Translations under genes and position numbers: made by a program
Shown here: piece after piece, positions 37,778 through 47,583 of the stretch
How positions within the stretch are numbered: the stretch's first letter is position 1
How the letters are laid out: each line of letters starts with the position of its first letter
The notes under the pieces: model-generated
Seen by the model: only the letters and a program-made list of their open reading frames with translations
What the model was told of the DNA's origin: nothing
Databases searched by the model: none
NCBI RefSeq assembly: GCF_003176915.1
Contig: NZ_CP029619.1
Coordinates: 558,001-622,000, forward strand
Source of the DNA: Candidatus Cardinium hertigii
Lineage (GTDB): Bacteria > Bacteroidota > Bacteroidia > Cytophagales > Amoebophilaceae
Length of the DNA: 64,000 nucleotides
Reading direction: 5' to 3'

Positions 37778-38824
37778 CTATATAATTAACATCGCATCTC
37801 CATACAAGAAGAAGCGATACTTTTCTTTAATGGCTTCCGCATACGCAGCTAATACCAACTCATCTCCTCCAAAAGCAGCTATATTGACTAAGGAGCTAGA
37901 AAAAGGTAAATGAAAGGTCGTTAACAAAGCATTGCAAATCTTAAAAGGATAGGAAGGTAAAATAAACTTATTCGTCCATCCATTGTTCGCCTTTAAATGG
38001 CAAGATACAGAAACAGAAGATTCTATAGCCTTTAAAACAGAAGTACCTACCGCACAAACTTTTTTTTGCTTAGCCAAACTCTGATTTACTACATGGGCTG
38101 CTTCTTCCGTAATTATAAATCTTTCAGAAGCAGCTTTAACCTTGGTTAAGTCTTCCATATCAATAGTCTTCAGCTCCCCTAAACCAATATGAAGGGTAAC
38201 ACACGTAACAGAAATATTGCACAATTCCAAATATTTTAACAAATAAGGGGTAAAATGCAACCCCGCAGCAGGTAATACAATGCTCCCTATATTTTTAGCA
38301 AACAAGGTTTTATAATAAAGGCTATCTTCCGGAGTGGAGGAACGTCCTATTTGAGGAGGCAAGGGCACATGACCTATTTGCTCTATGAGGGCATAGAAGT
38401 CACTTTCCCCTCCCTCAAATAGTAATTTGAGCGTTCGACCTCTTGAAGTAGTGTTATCAATAATCTCAGCTACCAGTTCACCATTCCCAAAATAAATTTT
38501 ATTGCCTATGCGAATCTTACGCGCTGGTTCTACAATAGTATCCCATAAGGCATGCTCGTGACTTAATTTACGTAACAAAATTACTTCTACTTCTGCATTG
38601 GTTTTCTCCTTATAACCATAAAGTTTACAGGGTAATACTTTGGAATCATTGGCAACTAACGTATCGCCTTTCTCAAAATAACTAGCAAGCTCCTTGATGG
38701 TTTTATGCTCTATTTGACCACTGTTCTTATGTACGACCATTAAGCGAGCTGCTTCTTTGGATTCTATAGGATATTGTGCAATGAGATCCTTAGGTAATTC
38801 GAATTTAAAATTGGATAATTTCAT
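37778..38824 (-). CDS. queA: S-adenosylmethionine:tRNA ribosyltransferase-isomerase QueA
   Basis: 348 residues. Family segments are clear: FELPKDLIAQYP, RLMVVHK, GDTLVANDSKVLPCKLYG, LPPQI and AAGLHFTPYLL, plus the C-terminal LPSYPFKICNALLTTFHLP. It makes epoxyqueuosine from preQ1-modified tRNA, a late step of wobble-base queuosine synthesis. No other queuosine genes are in the window, so preQ1 may be made elsewhere or imported. Confidence 0.95.
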   Translation of the reverse strand: MKLSNFKFELPKDLIAQYPIESKEAARLMVVHKNSGQIEHKTIKELASYFEKGDTLVANDSKVLPCKLYGYKEKTNAEVEVILLRKLSHEHALWDTIVEPARKIRIGNKIYFGNGELVAEIIDNTTSRGRTLKLLFEGGESDFYALIEQIGHVPLPPQIGRSSTPEDSLYYKTLFAKNIGSIVLPAAGLHFTPYLLKYLELCNISVTCVTLHIGLGELKTIDMEDLTKVKAASERFIITEEAAHVVNQSLAKQKKVCAVGTSVLKAIESSVSVSCHLKANNGWTNKFILPSYPFKICNALLTTFHLPFSSSLVNIAAFGGDELVLAAYAEAIKEKYRFFLYGDAMLII

Positions 38825-38871
38825 GATTCATGTATTAGATACATTTAACAAATAATTAAATGGCTTTCTTT

Positions 38872-39516
38872 CTAAAATAGCAAACAGATATCCAGACAAA
38901 AAAAATGATTATGGCCATATGCCTCTTCTGTATGCATGATTCCAGATACATCTCCATAGTAGCTTATCCCTACCATTAGACTATTGGTTAAGCTAAAGTC
39001 ATACTTTACACCGCCCCCTAGATGCATCCAACCATTGAATTGTCGGGTGCTTACCAACTTGGTTCCCTTTACCTTTGAGCTAATAGGCCTGCTGGGTAAA
39101 CCGATAGAGGGAATAAAACCCAGCTTAAAATACATACTGGTATCAAGCTTTATTTCACTGGTATATAATCTACATAAAATAGGTAGCCAAATAGACTGTA
39201 ATAAATAGGTTTCATATGCTTCAGAAGCTGAACGAAGTGTTATGACACCCATATGGCCTAAGGCATAGGAAACACCTGCGCTTACACTACAATGTGCCCG
39301 TAAAGGAAAATGATAAGCCAAACCAGAAATCAATCCTGGTGCAATGCCCCTATCTTTTAGTGCTATTTTATTTGAATTAAAATTATAAATTTTATTTATG
39401 GATAAAGCAGGACTCAGTTCGATGCTAAAACGACCCGCTAATGCATGCGCTGTTTCTGGGCCATTTAAACCGTGTAATACGAGCACAGCAATAACATATT
39501 TTTTAATGGAAATCAT
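38872..39516 (-). CDS. Small outer-membrane beta-barrel protein (PorT-like)
   Basis: 214 residues from ATG at 39516, which starts a signal peptide (MISIKKYVIAVLVLHG, cleavage likely near AHA); an ATG 33 bases upstream is also possible. The mature part alternates hydrophobic and polar residues, with aromatic-rich strands such as PGLISGLAYHFPL and SVSAGVSYALG, and ends LDICLLF, a plausible closing strand. It resembles the small barrel proteins of Bacteroidetes annotated as PorT or outer-membrane beta-barrel. Function unknown. It is 48 bases upstream of queA on the same strand. Confidence 0.7.
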   Translation of the reverse strand: MISIKKYVIAVLVLHGLNGPETAHALAGRFSIELSPALSINKIYNFNSNKIALKDRGIAPGLISGLAYHFPLRAHCSVSAGVSYALGHMGVITLRSASEAYETYLLQSIWLPILCRLYTSEIKLDTSMYFKLGFIPSIGLPSRPISSKVKGTKLVSTRQFNGWMHLGGGVKYDFSLTNSLMVGISYYGDVSGIMHTEEAYGHNHFFCLDICLLF

Positions 39517-39878
39517 AAAAATGTATGAAGAAAAAGCTGCTTCAAGCAAGCATTGTAACCCATTAATTTTTCTTTGCGTATGACCACTTCAACCGCTCGA
39601 ACATCCCCACCGCTCACTAGCTTCTTTCTTCCAATCACAATTTTACACAAGACTTTCTGCTTCAAACGTAACAAATAGGTTATATCTACAGAAGGATAAT
39701 AACAAAAATATGCCTCTATGCTACCTCCCTACCTACTGCTTTACAATTAACCTAAAATAGCAGCAACCAGCTAAGACAAGTTTAATAAATTTAATAAATT
39801 TTTTACAAGTTACATTTGTACGCTGTTAAGCTGTTGCATACATACAGCGTAATGTATTTTTTACGGTTGCTACTTATG

Positions 39879-40244
39879 TCTATAAAAGATTCAACAGCTG
39901 ACTTTGGGCAATATGCAGAGTACATTGCAGCAAACTACTTGAAGCAGAAAGGATTTTCAATTTTAGCTAAAAATTTTCGTTACAAACGTTATGAAATTGA
40001 TTTAATCGCTCAGAAGGGGGAATTACTTGTTTTTGTCGAGGTAAAAGCACGTAAAAACAATTTATTTGGCTATCCAGAAAATTTTATTAAGCGCAAGCAA
40101 ATAAGCGGCATTCGTCTAGCTGCAGCGCATTATTTACGTAAGCAACCTTATCAAGTGCAAATGATACGTTTTGATATTATCGCTATACTAGGTAATTTCA
40201 ACCAAATTACTGAGATAATGCACTTAGAAGATGGATTCTACTAA
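39879..40244 (+). CDS. YraN/UPF0102-family nuclease-like protein
   Basis: 121 residues from ATG at 39879 (MSIKDSTADFGQYAEYIAA); earlier in-frame ATGs add a stretch not found in the family. The core has G-x-x-AE-x-x-A followed by KNFRYKRYEIDLIAQK and FVEVKARKN, the E-D-ExK arrangement of Holliday-junction-resolvase-like nucleases. The biological role is not established. It stands alone and divergent from the barrel protein. Confidence 0.88.
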   Translation, partial: SIKDSTADFGQYAEYIAANYLKQKGFSILAKNFRYKRYEIDLIAQKGELLVFVEVKARKNNLFGYPENFIKRKQISGIRLAAAHYLRKQPYQVQMIRFDIIAILGNFNQITEIMHLEDGFY

Positions 40245-40465
40245 ATAAGTCGTTCCCTCCTTAAGCTATTATGCCGCTTAAGACGCCCCTCTTGAATAGG
40301 GTTATAATAAGCCCCTCTTAAAATCTTAAAAAACCACCTATTTCAATCATACACAAAGAAACCACTACTACGCATATAAAACATATGCATTTTCCGTTTA
40401 ATAGCATCTTATTATCCATTATATGATCGCTTTAAGCATTATGCTACTTTTTACAATATATTATA

Positions 40466-41029
40466 CTAGGCATTTACCTTGTGCATAGGGGAAAATCCAT
40501 TATTTATGTGTTGTAACGCACCTACATGTTTATAGAATAAGTCATAATCAGATATAACATAGGGGACAGGATCACTGCTTACAGCTCTGATAATATTATG
40601 CTTGTCTATAAGACGCTCACACATTGCACTACCCGTAGTATTTAAAATTTTAGGGCTTCCAAAATTTACAACAGCTACATCGCGAATACCGGCTTCTGTT
40701 TTTAGATATAAGACACTTATTACAGCAAACGCACCACCCATACTATGCCCTGTAACAGTAACACGTAAATCTTTCATGCTCACTCCGTAATGCTGCACAT
40801 GCTGCCTTAAACAATTCATAAGGCTAGCACGAGAATCTTTAAATGCTTGATAATAACCCCAAGGTGCTTTTGTTCTTGCACCATCCTGTTCCGATAAAAA
40901 GTCTACATCAGCCTGCCATGCTGCTTGCAAATTAGTCCGCCAATCATAACGATCTTGTGTCCCTCGATAGGCTATAACGATTTCCTTCCCATTAGTGCCA
41001 TCAAGTACAAAAATACGACCAGGTGACAT
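40466..41029 (-). CDS. Class 3 lipase domain protein, N-terminus doubtful
   Basis: 187 residues from the first ATG. The lipase nucleophile elbow is VTGHSMGGAFAV, preceded by IVIAYRGTQDRYDW and followed by a VVNFGSPKI strand, an Asp in AVSSDPVPYV and a His near the end. The frame stays open for about 38 codons upstream of the ATG and looks coding (YIGRSFPGNYHSYEFDSEEF), then meets a TAA at ~41143. No standard start occurs there. So the gene either uses an unusual start or has lost its 5' end and signal peptide. Secreted class 3 lipases are common effectors; here the role is unknown. Confidence 0.7.
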   Translation of the reverse strand: MSPGRIFVLDGTNGKEIVIAYRGTQDRYDWRTNLQAAWQADVDFLSEQDGARTKAPWGYYQAFKDSRASLMNCLRQHVQHYGVSMKDLRVTVTGHSMGGAFAVISVLYLKTEAGIRDVAVVNFGSPKILNTTGSAMCERLIDKHNIIRAVSSDPVPYVISDYDLFYKHVGALQHINNGFSPMHKVNA

Positions 41030-41247
41030 GGTTGGCTTAAACTCCTCCGAATCAAATTCGTAAGAATGATAATTCCCAGGGAAACTCCTTCCTATATAAC
41101 CTTTCTGCTGTAATTGCCTATTGTTATCTTGATTTTTAGCTTAATGATGGTACGTTCACCCTCTGCTGCTCGGATCAAATTAGATCAATATAGTTGTGGA
41201 GAATGCCCTAAATAATGCTAGCCTAAGCTGCAAAAAAGATGCATCAA

Positions 41248-41922
41248 CTAAGGCCTAAGGCCTTGCTTACAGCATGCTATGCAGTTCGAACGACAAGAAC
41301 GCTGTCTGATACTATACGAATTTTTAAACTTCGAAATCTCAGCAGGAGAATATTCAGATTCACGTACATATTTGAATATGTAGACCATCTTTTCTTCCTT
41401 ATACTCTAGCTCAAGGGATGTAAGCGATTGTATAGGAAAAAACGTATCTGTAATGGTATCTTGCCTTTCAACGAAAGGAGATTTATCTGTGTTCATACTG
41501 TCCCTACTATCGTATGATAACTGAAGAGATTGTAACTTTAACCTCGCTAATGACGTTAAACAATCTTTATCTAAAGGACCACTATAACGTATATGCAAGA
41601 TTTTATATCTTTCCGCAAAGCACAATTTTTCTTCTGTTAAATCAATAATATGCAAAGGATATTTAGAGGAAAAGGAGTTAGAAAATAACCTCTTTTCGAT
41701 TAAATTTTTTTCATTCTTATATATTTGTCGAATACTTAATAAATCTTCTTTAGGTAAAAAAGCATAAATTTCTTCTCTAACTTCTGAAGGAAGTTGAAGA
41801 AACGCAACAGCCTGGCCGTTTACGCCCATATTTAAGTTACTACAGGCAGCAATCAGCATACTGACCATACATACCCTCCCTAAGGCATAAACAACATAAA
41901 CAATATTTTGCATACACAACAC
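41248..41922 (-). CDS. F-box domain lipoprotein with LRR-like repeats
   Basis: 224 residues. A signal peptide ends in the lipobox LIAAC (C27). Residues 44-80 match the eukaryotic F-box: LPSEVREEIYAFLPKEDLLS, then IRQIYKNEKNLIEKRLF, with Leu-Pro, the central Ile/Leu pattern and the closing basic helix. Downstream, ILHIRYSG, LARLKLQSLQLSY and LTSLELEY resemble short leucine-rich repeats. A cysteine cluster closes the protein. F-box proteins recruit substrates to SCF ubiquitin ligases through Skp1, so a host-directed role is inferred. Amoebophilus is known to encode F-box proteins. If lipidated it would be membrane-bound, which is odd for an effector. Confidence 0.7.
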   Translation of the reverse strand: MLCMQNIVYVVYALGRVCMVSMLIAACSNLNMGVNGQAVAFLQLPSEVREEIYAFLPKEDLLSIRQIYKNEKNLIEKRLFSNSFSSKYPLHIIDLTEEKLCFAERYKILHIRYSGPLDKDCLTSLARLKLQSLQLSYDSRDSMNTDKSPFVERQDTITDTFFPIQSLTSLELEYKEEKMVYIFKYVRESEYSPAEISKFKNSYSIRQRSCRSNCIACCKQGLRP

Positions 41923-42634
41923 TACCTGCTTTATATTTTAATTGTAAATAGGCTTACATACAAGCACAACAAAAAACCAGATCAAAACCAAAACAAAAAG
42001 CTTTCATGGCAAGATAGGGGGATTGTTCAGATAAGTAAAGTTTGCTATAAAATCACAATCCAATGCAAGGCCTCCTGTATCAGCTCCTATGATGCATCCA
42101 GATTTATGTCTACATTCAGATCCAAATCCAAAATCTCAACCCGATAATACTTTTGCTAATTGCTTAACATCTTGTCTAAAAGCATCAGACTTATCTTTTT
42201 GATACTTCTCCAGGGCATATTGGATCAGATAATGTAACAAGCCAATGCATTACGACATGTAATGCAAACAGACGACTTTTATCTAGATATTCGCGCAGTG
42301 ATACGGGGGTATACAAAGCACGACAACCAGCCACGATCAAAGTCCTCTTCTGATGAACTATCCCTATTTAGATCAATAACCACAACCATATATACACAAC
42401 TGCACACCAAACCAACTTGTACCCCTTTCTACGATTTAGTTTTTAGGGAAAAAGCTTGCCTATAAGCATACTTCAAAAGTTTTTTAATAAAAGTAATGTA
42501 TTGTACATTTTTTGCTTAATCAACAAGCACTTAAAAGAAAGAACCACACATTCCCTTTACCTAAGTGCTTTTTAAACAGGACCTTTCAGCTAATAAGATC
42601 GCCTTATGTTCATAAGATTTCCTTATTTAAATAA
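41923..42634. other. Decayed region between F-box gene and bioY
   Basis: 712 bases without an intact gene. On the minus strand, fragments such as DSSSEEDFDRGWLSCFVYPR (near 42300-42390) and YALEKYQKDKSDAFRQDVKQ (near 42160-42230) look coding but lie in different frames with stops between. This suggests a dead hypothetical gene. I do not recognise its family. Confidence 0.35.
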
Positions 42635-43207
42635 TTAAATACTGATTTTCTTTATTCTTGCTATGACCATTAAAAACACCCATTTGGCTATCTCGCCAAC
42701 TATAAATGGCTTTATACCTAAGTGAAAGGCTTTATAAGCATTTATGTATTGTATAAGCCATAAATAGCCACAGCCAAAAATGGCCAAACTACCCAGCAAG
42801 CAAAGCAATAAGACCGAATGAACAGTAATAATATCGGATAGATACGTTTTATACCAAGACATAGGATAAAGTGCAACTAAAAAGCCTATAAGGAATCCAC
42901 CCGTTGGGCCCATTATATACGATATACCAGAGCCAAAATTTGCAAATACAGGGATTCCCATCATCCCTATTAGAAGATAAACAATTACGGCACTGTATGC
43001 ATGACATTTACTGTAAAAAATCCCTATAAATAACACGGCAAATGACTGCATGGTGACTGGGACTGGCTTTAATGGTACGGAAATCTGTGTGCATACAGCT
43101 AATAAAGCAATAGCAGAAAGTATAGCTGTTATTCGGTGAAAATTCGAAGCGCATCGTATATATTTTAACGAAGACCTAATAATTTTATTACAAGTTGCAA
43201 TAGACAT
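42635..43207 (-). CDS. bioY: Biotin transporter BioY (S component)
   Basis: 190 residues with about six membrane segments. BioY motifs are intact: ISVPLKPVPVTMQSFAVLFI and IMGPTGGFLIGFLVALYP. It binds and imports biotin, alone or with an ECF energy module (not in the window). The presence of an importer suggests that this strain obtains biotin from outside, although biotin genes could lie elsewhere. An earlier methionine-rich start region is basic, as usual for the first helix. Confidence 0.93.
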   Translation of the reverse strand: MSIATCNKIIRSSLKYIRCASNFHRITAILSAIALLAVCTQISVPLKPVPVTMQSFAVLFIGIFYSKCHAYSAVIVYLLIGMMGIPVFANFGSGISYIMGPTGGFLIGFLVALYPMSWYKTYLSDIITVHSVLLLCLLGSLAIFGCGYLWLIQYINAYKAFHLGIKPFIVGEIAKWVFLMVIARIKKISI

Positions 43208-43504
43208 AACGCCATAAAAATTAAATGGAACAACAAATTTTTAACTAAAAGCTAAAAGCAAGGATACTAAATTCAGCTTTTAATAGCAAGCTCTATGCAT
43301 TTAATAACCCAGCATATCACCATATAATAGTATGGAGCTTTATAAGGTGCTAAACAGTGTAACACGATTATTTATTCTTTATTATTGATTTCAAATGTAA
43401 TAATTAGTCCTACAAAAAAGCAGCTTCCTTTCAGGTTACTGCATAGCTATCCTATTGGCTACTGTCTTTGGAGGGCAATTTTTAAAAAAGAATTGCGTTT
43501 TAAG

Positions 43505-45301
43505 CTAATCTAAGCTAAGTACAGCCATAAAGGCCTCTTGTGGAATCTCCACAGCGCCCACCTGGCGCATTCTTTTCTTTCCTTTTTTTTGTTTTTCTAA
43601 AAGCTTTCGCTTTCGTGAAATATCACCCCCATAACATTTAGCAATCACATTTTTACGCAATGCTTTTACCGTTTCCCTAGCCATTATTTTTGTACCAATA
43701 GCTGCTTGAATACTAACTTCAAACATATGCCTAGGGATAATATCTTTAAGTTTCCTGCATAAGGTTTTCCCACGCTCATAAGCATTCGACTTATGTACAA
43801 TAGCCGACAAAGCATCTACTTTTTCATTGTGCAATAATATATCTAATTTCACAAGATCTGCAGCAGCAAATTTACATAACTCATAATCTAATGAGGCATA
43901 TCCCCGTGAAATGGTTTTAAGCTTATCAAAAAAATCAAATACTATTTCCACTAAAGGCAGCTCAAAGGTAAGCTCCACTCGATCTGCTGTAAGGTAAACC
44001 TGATTATTAAACACACCCCTTCTATCCATACAAAGTTTTATAATACCTCCTACAAACGTGGATTTGGTAATAATTTGAGTCCGCATTACTGGCTCTTCAA
44101 TATGCCCTATATCATTGGGATCTGGCATATCTGCAGGAGATTGCACAAGTAATAGTTGCCCTTTTTTATCTATAACATGAAATTGTACAGAAGGGACTGT
44201 GGTAATAATGGTAATATTAAACTCTTGCTCAAGCCTCTCTTGAATAATCTCCATATGAAGCATCCCCAAAAATCCGCACCTAAAACCAAACCCTAATGCA
44301 ATAGAAGTTTCTGGTTCCCAAACCAATGCAGCATCATTGAGCTTCAGCTTTTCCATAGCATCTCGTAGTGCTTCATATTCGCTTGTATCTACAGGATAAA
44401 TACCGGCAAATACCATAGGCTTTACCGCTACAAAGCCTTGTAGCATAGCAGCAAGTGGCTGCCCCGTTTTATCCATATGTGTAATGGTATCACCTACCTT
44501 TACCTCACTGGCATTTTTTATCCCAGCTATCATATAGCCTACATCGCCTGCCTGTAGCAACGGTCTGGGTAATTGCTGTAATTTTAAAATTCCTACTTCT
44601 TCTACCTTATAAGTATGGTCTGTGCTGATACATTTAACCAGATCTCCAGGCTTGATCATACCATTAAAAATGCGCAAATAAACCTCTACCCCACGAAAAG
44701 TATTATATACAGAATCAAAAATCATAGCCTGTAAGGGCGTTTGGTTGTTCCCTTGCGGAGAAGGTATACGGGTTACCACTGCTTGCAGTAAGGCATCAAT
44801 CCCTATGCCCTGCTTAGCACTAACAGAAATAATACTATCATGTGCACATCCTATTAGTTCTACTATTTGATCCTTTACCTCTTCAGGCATAGCCCCAGGC
44901 AAATCAATCTTGTTTAACACAGGAATAATGGTAAGATCCTGGGCTAATGCTAAATAAAGATTCGAAATAGTTTGTGCCTCTATGCCTTGCGAAGCATCCA
45001 CTACCAACAAAGCCCCTTCACAAGCTGCAATAGAACGTGAAACTTCGTAGGTAAAATCTACATGCCCAGGCGTATCAATTAGATTGAGTAGATAATTTTG
45101 TTCCTCATATAGATAAACCATCTGAATGGCATGGCTCTTAATGGTAATACCCCGTTCCCGCTCTAAATCCATATTATCCAATATTTGATCTTTTTGATCA
45201 CGTGGATCAATGGTCCCAGTCCATTCTAATAGACGATCTGCTAAAGTACTCTTGCCATGATCAATATGGGCAATAATGCAAAAATTTCGAATGTTTTTCA
45301 T
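43505..45301 (-). CDS. lepA: Elongation factor 4 (LepA)
   Basis: 598 residues, full length. The GTPase motifs are [27 protein letters not shown] and NKIDLPGA. The LepA-specific C-terminal domain ends in [20 protein letters not shown] and [10 protein letters not shown]. It acts on translocating ribosomes, back-translocating or remodelling stalled complexes. It is divergent from rplS, with a 163-base shared upstream region. Confidence 0.97.
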   Translation of the reverse strand: MKNIRNFCIIAHIDHGKSTLADRLLEWTGTIDPRDQKDQILDNMDLERERGITIKSHAIQMVYLYEEQNYLLNLIDTPGHVDFTYEVSRSIAACEGALLVVDASQGIEAQTISNLYLALAQDLTIIPVLNKIDLPGAMPEEVKDQIVELIGCAHDSIISVSAKQGIGIDALLQAVVTRIPSPQGNNQTPLQAMIFDSVYNTFRGVEVYLRIFNGMIKPGDLVKCISTDHTYKVEEVGILKLQQLPRPLLQAGDVGYMIAGIKNASEVKVGDTITHMDKTGQPLAAMLQGFVAVKPMVFAGIYPVDTSEYEALRDAMEKLKLNDAALVWEPETSIALGFGFRCGFLGMLHMEIIQERLEQEFNITIITTVPSVQFHVIDKKGQLLLVQSPADMPDPNDIGHIEEPVMRTQIITKSTFVGGIIKLCMDRRGVFNNQVYLTADRVELTFELPLVEIVFDFFDKLKTISRGYASLDYELCKFAAADLVKLDILLHNEKVDALSAIVHKSNAYERGKTLCRKLKDIIPRHMFEVSIQAAIGTKIMARETVKALRKNVIAKCYGGDISRKRKLLEKQKKGKKRMRQVGAVEIPQEAFMAVLSLD

Positions 45302-45464
45302 TAAAAACGTAGGTATGATATAAAGAAAGCGTAAGTGAATGACGTGGTTTTTAGAACGTAAATGTTTACCTATACAAGATACAAGTTACGGAATTAAAAA
45401 AATAATATTATCTTTACAACAAGACATTAATGGTAAAAGCACTTAACGCAAACTAAAAGCAATT

Positions 45465-45821
45465 ATGCATAACCTAATAAGATATGTTGAAAGCGTATGC
45501 TGTCCACAGCCTGCACAAAGCTTCCCTTCTTTTAAGGCAGGCGACACACTTAATGTGCATGTAAAAATACAGGAAGGCAACAAAGTTCGTATTCAACAAT
45601 TTCAAGGGGTAGTTATCCAACGAAGGAACCCCAATACCAGTGGGGAAACTTTCACTTTACGAAAGGTCTCTAAAGAAATTGGTGTAGAACGTATTTTCCC
45701 ATTGAACTCCCCTACTATTGAAAAAATAGAGTTAAAAAGAAGAGGCCGTGTACGCAGAGCAAGGATTTATTACCTTCGCAACAAGCAAGGCAAAGCAGCT
45801 CGTATTAAAGAACTAAGGTAA
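45465..45821 (+). CDS. rplS: 50S ribosomal protein L19
   Basis: 118 residues. [30 protein letters not shown], the [18 protein letters not shown] core and the terminal [19 protein letters not shown] identify bL19. It sits at the subunit interface of the ribosome. tRNA-Thr follows ~120 bases downstream in the same direction. Confidence 0.96.
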   Translation: MHNLIRYVESVCCPQPAQSFPSFKAGDTLNVHVKIQEGNKVRIQQFQGVVIQRRNPNTSGETFTLRKVSKEIGVERIFPLNSPTIEKIELKRRGRVRRARIYYLRNKQGKAARIKELR

Positions 45822-45942
45822 TACGTATACCTTCAACGGGTACAAAGGGTAGGTGCAAAAGGTGGGTATAAAGGTTAACTTAACAAGGCAAAAAAATACC
45901 TATAGAACCTTAGGTTATTCACTTACAAGCAAAAACCGTATT

Positions 45943-46015
45943 GCCTCCTTAGCTCAACTGGTAGAGCAACTGATTTGTAATCAGTAGGTTGCTGGTTCGA
46001 TTCCGGCAGGAGGCA
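45943..46015 (+). tRNA. tRNA-Thr (anticodon TGT)
   Basis: 73 bases. Acceptor GCCTCCT/AGGAGGC, D-stem GCTC/GAGC, anticodon stem ACTGA/TCAGT with loop TTTGTAA, T-stem around TTCGATT. Anticodon TGT reads ACA. The end of the phospholipase-like gene overlaps it on the other strand. Confidence 0.95.
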
Positions 46016-46901
46016 CTTCCAAAGTAGGCGCGCCTGCCTTAAGCCAAGCAGAAAACCAAAAGCTACCTACCGCTCTAACAGATTGACATAAGCGTGCCTC
46101 AACTTGTCCTTGCAGCGACTGATGATAAAGCGTAGCAAATTCAATCGAGTATTTCTTTTTTAGCACACTGCCTTCTTGTTGAAAACTATATTTCAGCCAA
46201 GCAGGATAGCGGGTAGCTAGCTGTCGCTCCACGGCCAATACCGTAGGAACCAAAGCATGGGATGCTCCTATAATGGTCCAAATATGTAACAAAGGATCCT
46301 GTATATCATGCGCTTGTCCTATCCAAAGGGTATAGGTATCAAAAAATAAAAGGGGAAGTTGTGTTTCCCATAAAGCATGAATCCCTTCCTGATGGGTCAT
46401 CTGCCCATCATACTGTTCTGTCGTATGCAAAGGAACATGTGCATCTGCCACGTAATGACCTAAATCTGCTGAATATTTCAAAATGTTAGGCAAATCCTTG
46501 TCCTTAAAAGCCTTCACTAACTTTGTATAAGTCTTTACAATAGCCCAAGGGAGTTGACCATGCCGTATTAATGCTGCCATACCATATTGTGCAACAGCTT
46601 GCTTAAAGGTTATCTTTTGTTTGGCTGCCCAAACATAATATTCAAGATCTATAAAGTGATTGCTCGCCTCCTCTTGTATGGTATACCTACGCTTATCTGG
46701 GTTAACTGCCTTTTCCGTTAAATAAACTAAATGGGCTTTATAAAACGAAAACATAGCCGGTGGCAACGTAGTAATAGCATAACGATTAATCTGCTTATGC
46801 GCAAAAAATCCCCAAGCCCAAGTAGGTGAAACAGCTATAAGAAAAAGAATACCTAACCCACACAGCTTTTTCAAAAAAATTAATGCAACCATACTAATCA
46901 A
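45981..46901 (-). CDS. Zinc-dependent phospholipase C / S1-P1 nuclease-like protein
   Basis: 306 residues. A signal peptide (~residues 1-28) precedes WAWGFFAHKQINRYAITTLP, where the Trp and His near the mature N-terminus are zinc ligands in this fold. Further ligands lie in SNHFIDLEYY, LGHYVADAHVPLHTTEQYDG and GIHALWE. It should be exported and act on phosphodiesters of lipids or nucleic acids. The last residues (VPPAGIEPATY) are antisense translation of tRNA-Thr, so the frame runs 35 bases into the tRNA to find its stop. The natural C-terminus may have been lost. Confidence 0.85.
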   Translation of the reverse strand: MISMVALIFLKKLCGLGILFLIAVSPTWAWGFFAHKQINRYAITTLPPAMFSFYKAHLVYLTEKAVNPDKRRYTIQEEASNHFIDLEYYVWAAKQKITFKQAVAQYGMAALIRHGQLPWAIVKTYTKLVKAFKDKDLPNILKYSADLGHYVADAHVPLHTTEQYDGQMTHQEGIHALWETQLPLLFFDTYTLWIGQAHDIQDPLLHIWTIIGASHALVPTVLAVERQLATRYPAWLKYSFQQEGSVLKKKYSIEFATLYHQSLQGQVEARLCQSVRAVGSFWFSAWLKAGAPTLEVPPAGIEPATY

Positions 46902-47279
46902 ACGTTAACTTGCCTCTGTCCTGCTTAGGCCGCCTCTTAATTTTCCCCAAAATAGGTATCTCAAAAGCGAAACTTCCCTACCTATAGCATACCCTATAGC
47001 GTCATAACCGGTAAAATAATAACTTTCTAGTACCCACATATGCGTTTGACTTACAGAATATATAGTATACTTGCTCCAAATTTATGCTAATAATATTACT
47101 GATTTATACAAAAAAAACACTAAATTTATAGGGTAAAAAACTCTTCTAAGAGGTAAGATATTGAATAAAGCTGTAAAAAATACTACCTTGCTATTGAGGG
47201 GCTTATTTAAGGGAAATTGACACAAAGGGGTATGTTTTTTTATAGGGCTAAATAAAATACATTTCAATTATTATACTAT
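46902..47279. other. Intergenic region before rpsT
   Basis: 378 bases between divergent genes, AT-rich. A 61-codon minus-strand frame here has no domain support. No RNA or clear promoter match seen. Confidence 0.45.
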
Positions 47280-47546
47280 ATGGCAAATCATCTATCAGCT
47301 AAAAAAAGAATTAGATCAAACCATGCAAAATACCTGCGCAACCGTTACCAGTTAAAAACATGTAGAACCTTTATGAAGAAGGTTAAGCATCTTACGGATA
47401 AGACAGCTGCGCTACAGTTATTGCCTAAGGTTTCTTCTATGTTGGATAAGCTTGCAGCAAGCAACATCATCCATAAAAACAAAAGTGCCCATAGTAAAGC
47501 TCAGCTTGCCAAACATATAAATAGCTTAATAGCAGCATCTTCATAA
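47280..47546 (+). CDS. rpsT: 30S ribosomal protein S20
   Basis: 88 residues. MANHLSAKKRIRSN and the helical Lys-rich body with NIIHKNKSAHSKAQLAKHIN are diagnostic of bS20. It helps assemble the 16S rRNA 5' domain. radC begins 37 bases later. Confidence 0.96.
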   Translation: MANHLSAKKRIRSNHAKYLRNRYQLKTCRTFMKKVKHLTDKTAALQLLPKVSSMLDKLAASNIIHKNKSAHSKAQLAKHINSLIAASS

Positions 47547-47583
47547 GGTAGGACTGCATCTTACTATAGCGTTAACAGCGTAA

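Noticed and set aside
41908-42465. Plus-strand frames of 79 and 67 codons
   Set aside because: They lie in decayed sequence whose coding-like fragments are on the minus strand. No start context or family support.
47082-47267. 61-codon minus-strand frame before rpsT
   Set aside because: Low-complexity Phe/Leu-rich translation from AT-rich DNA, in the position expected for the rpsT promoter.
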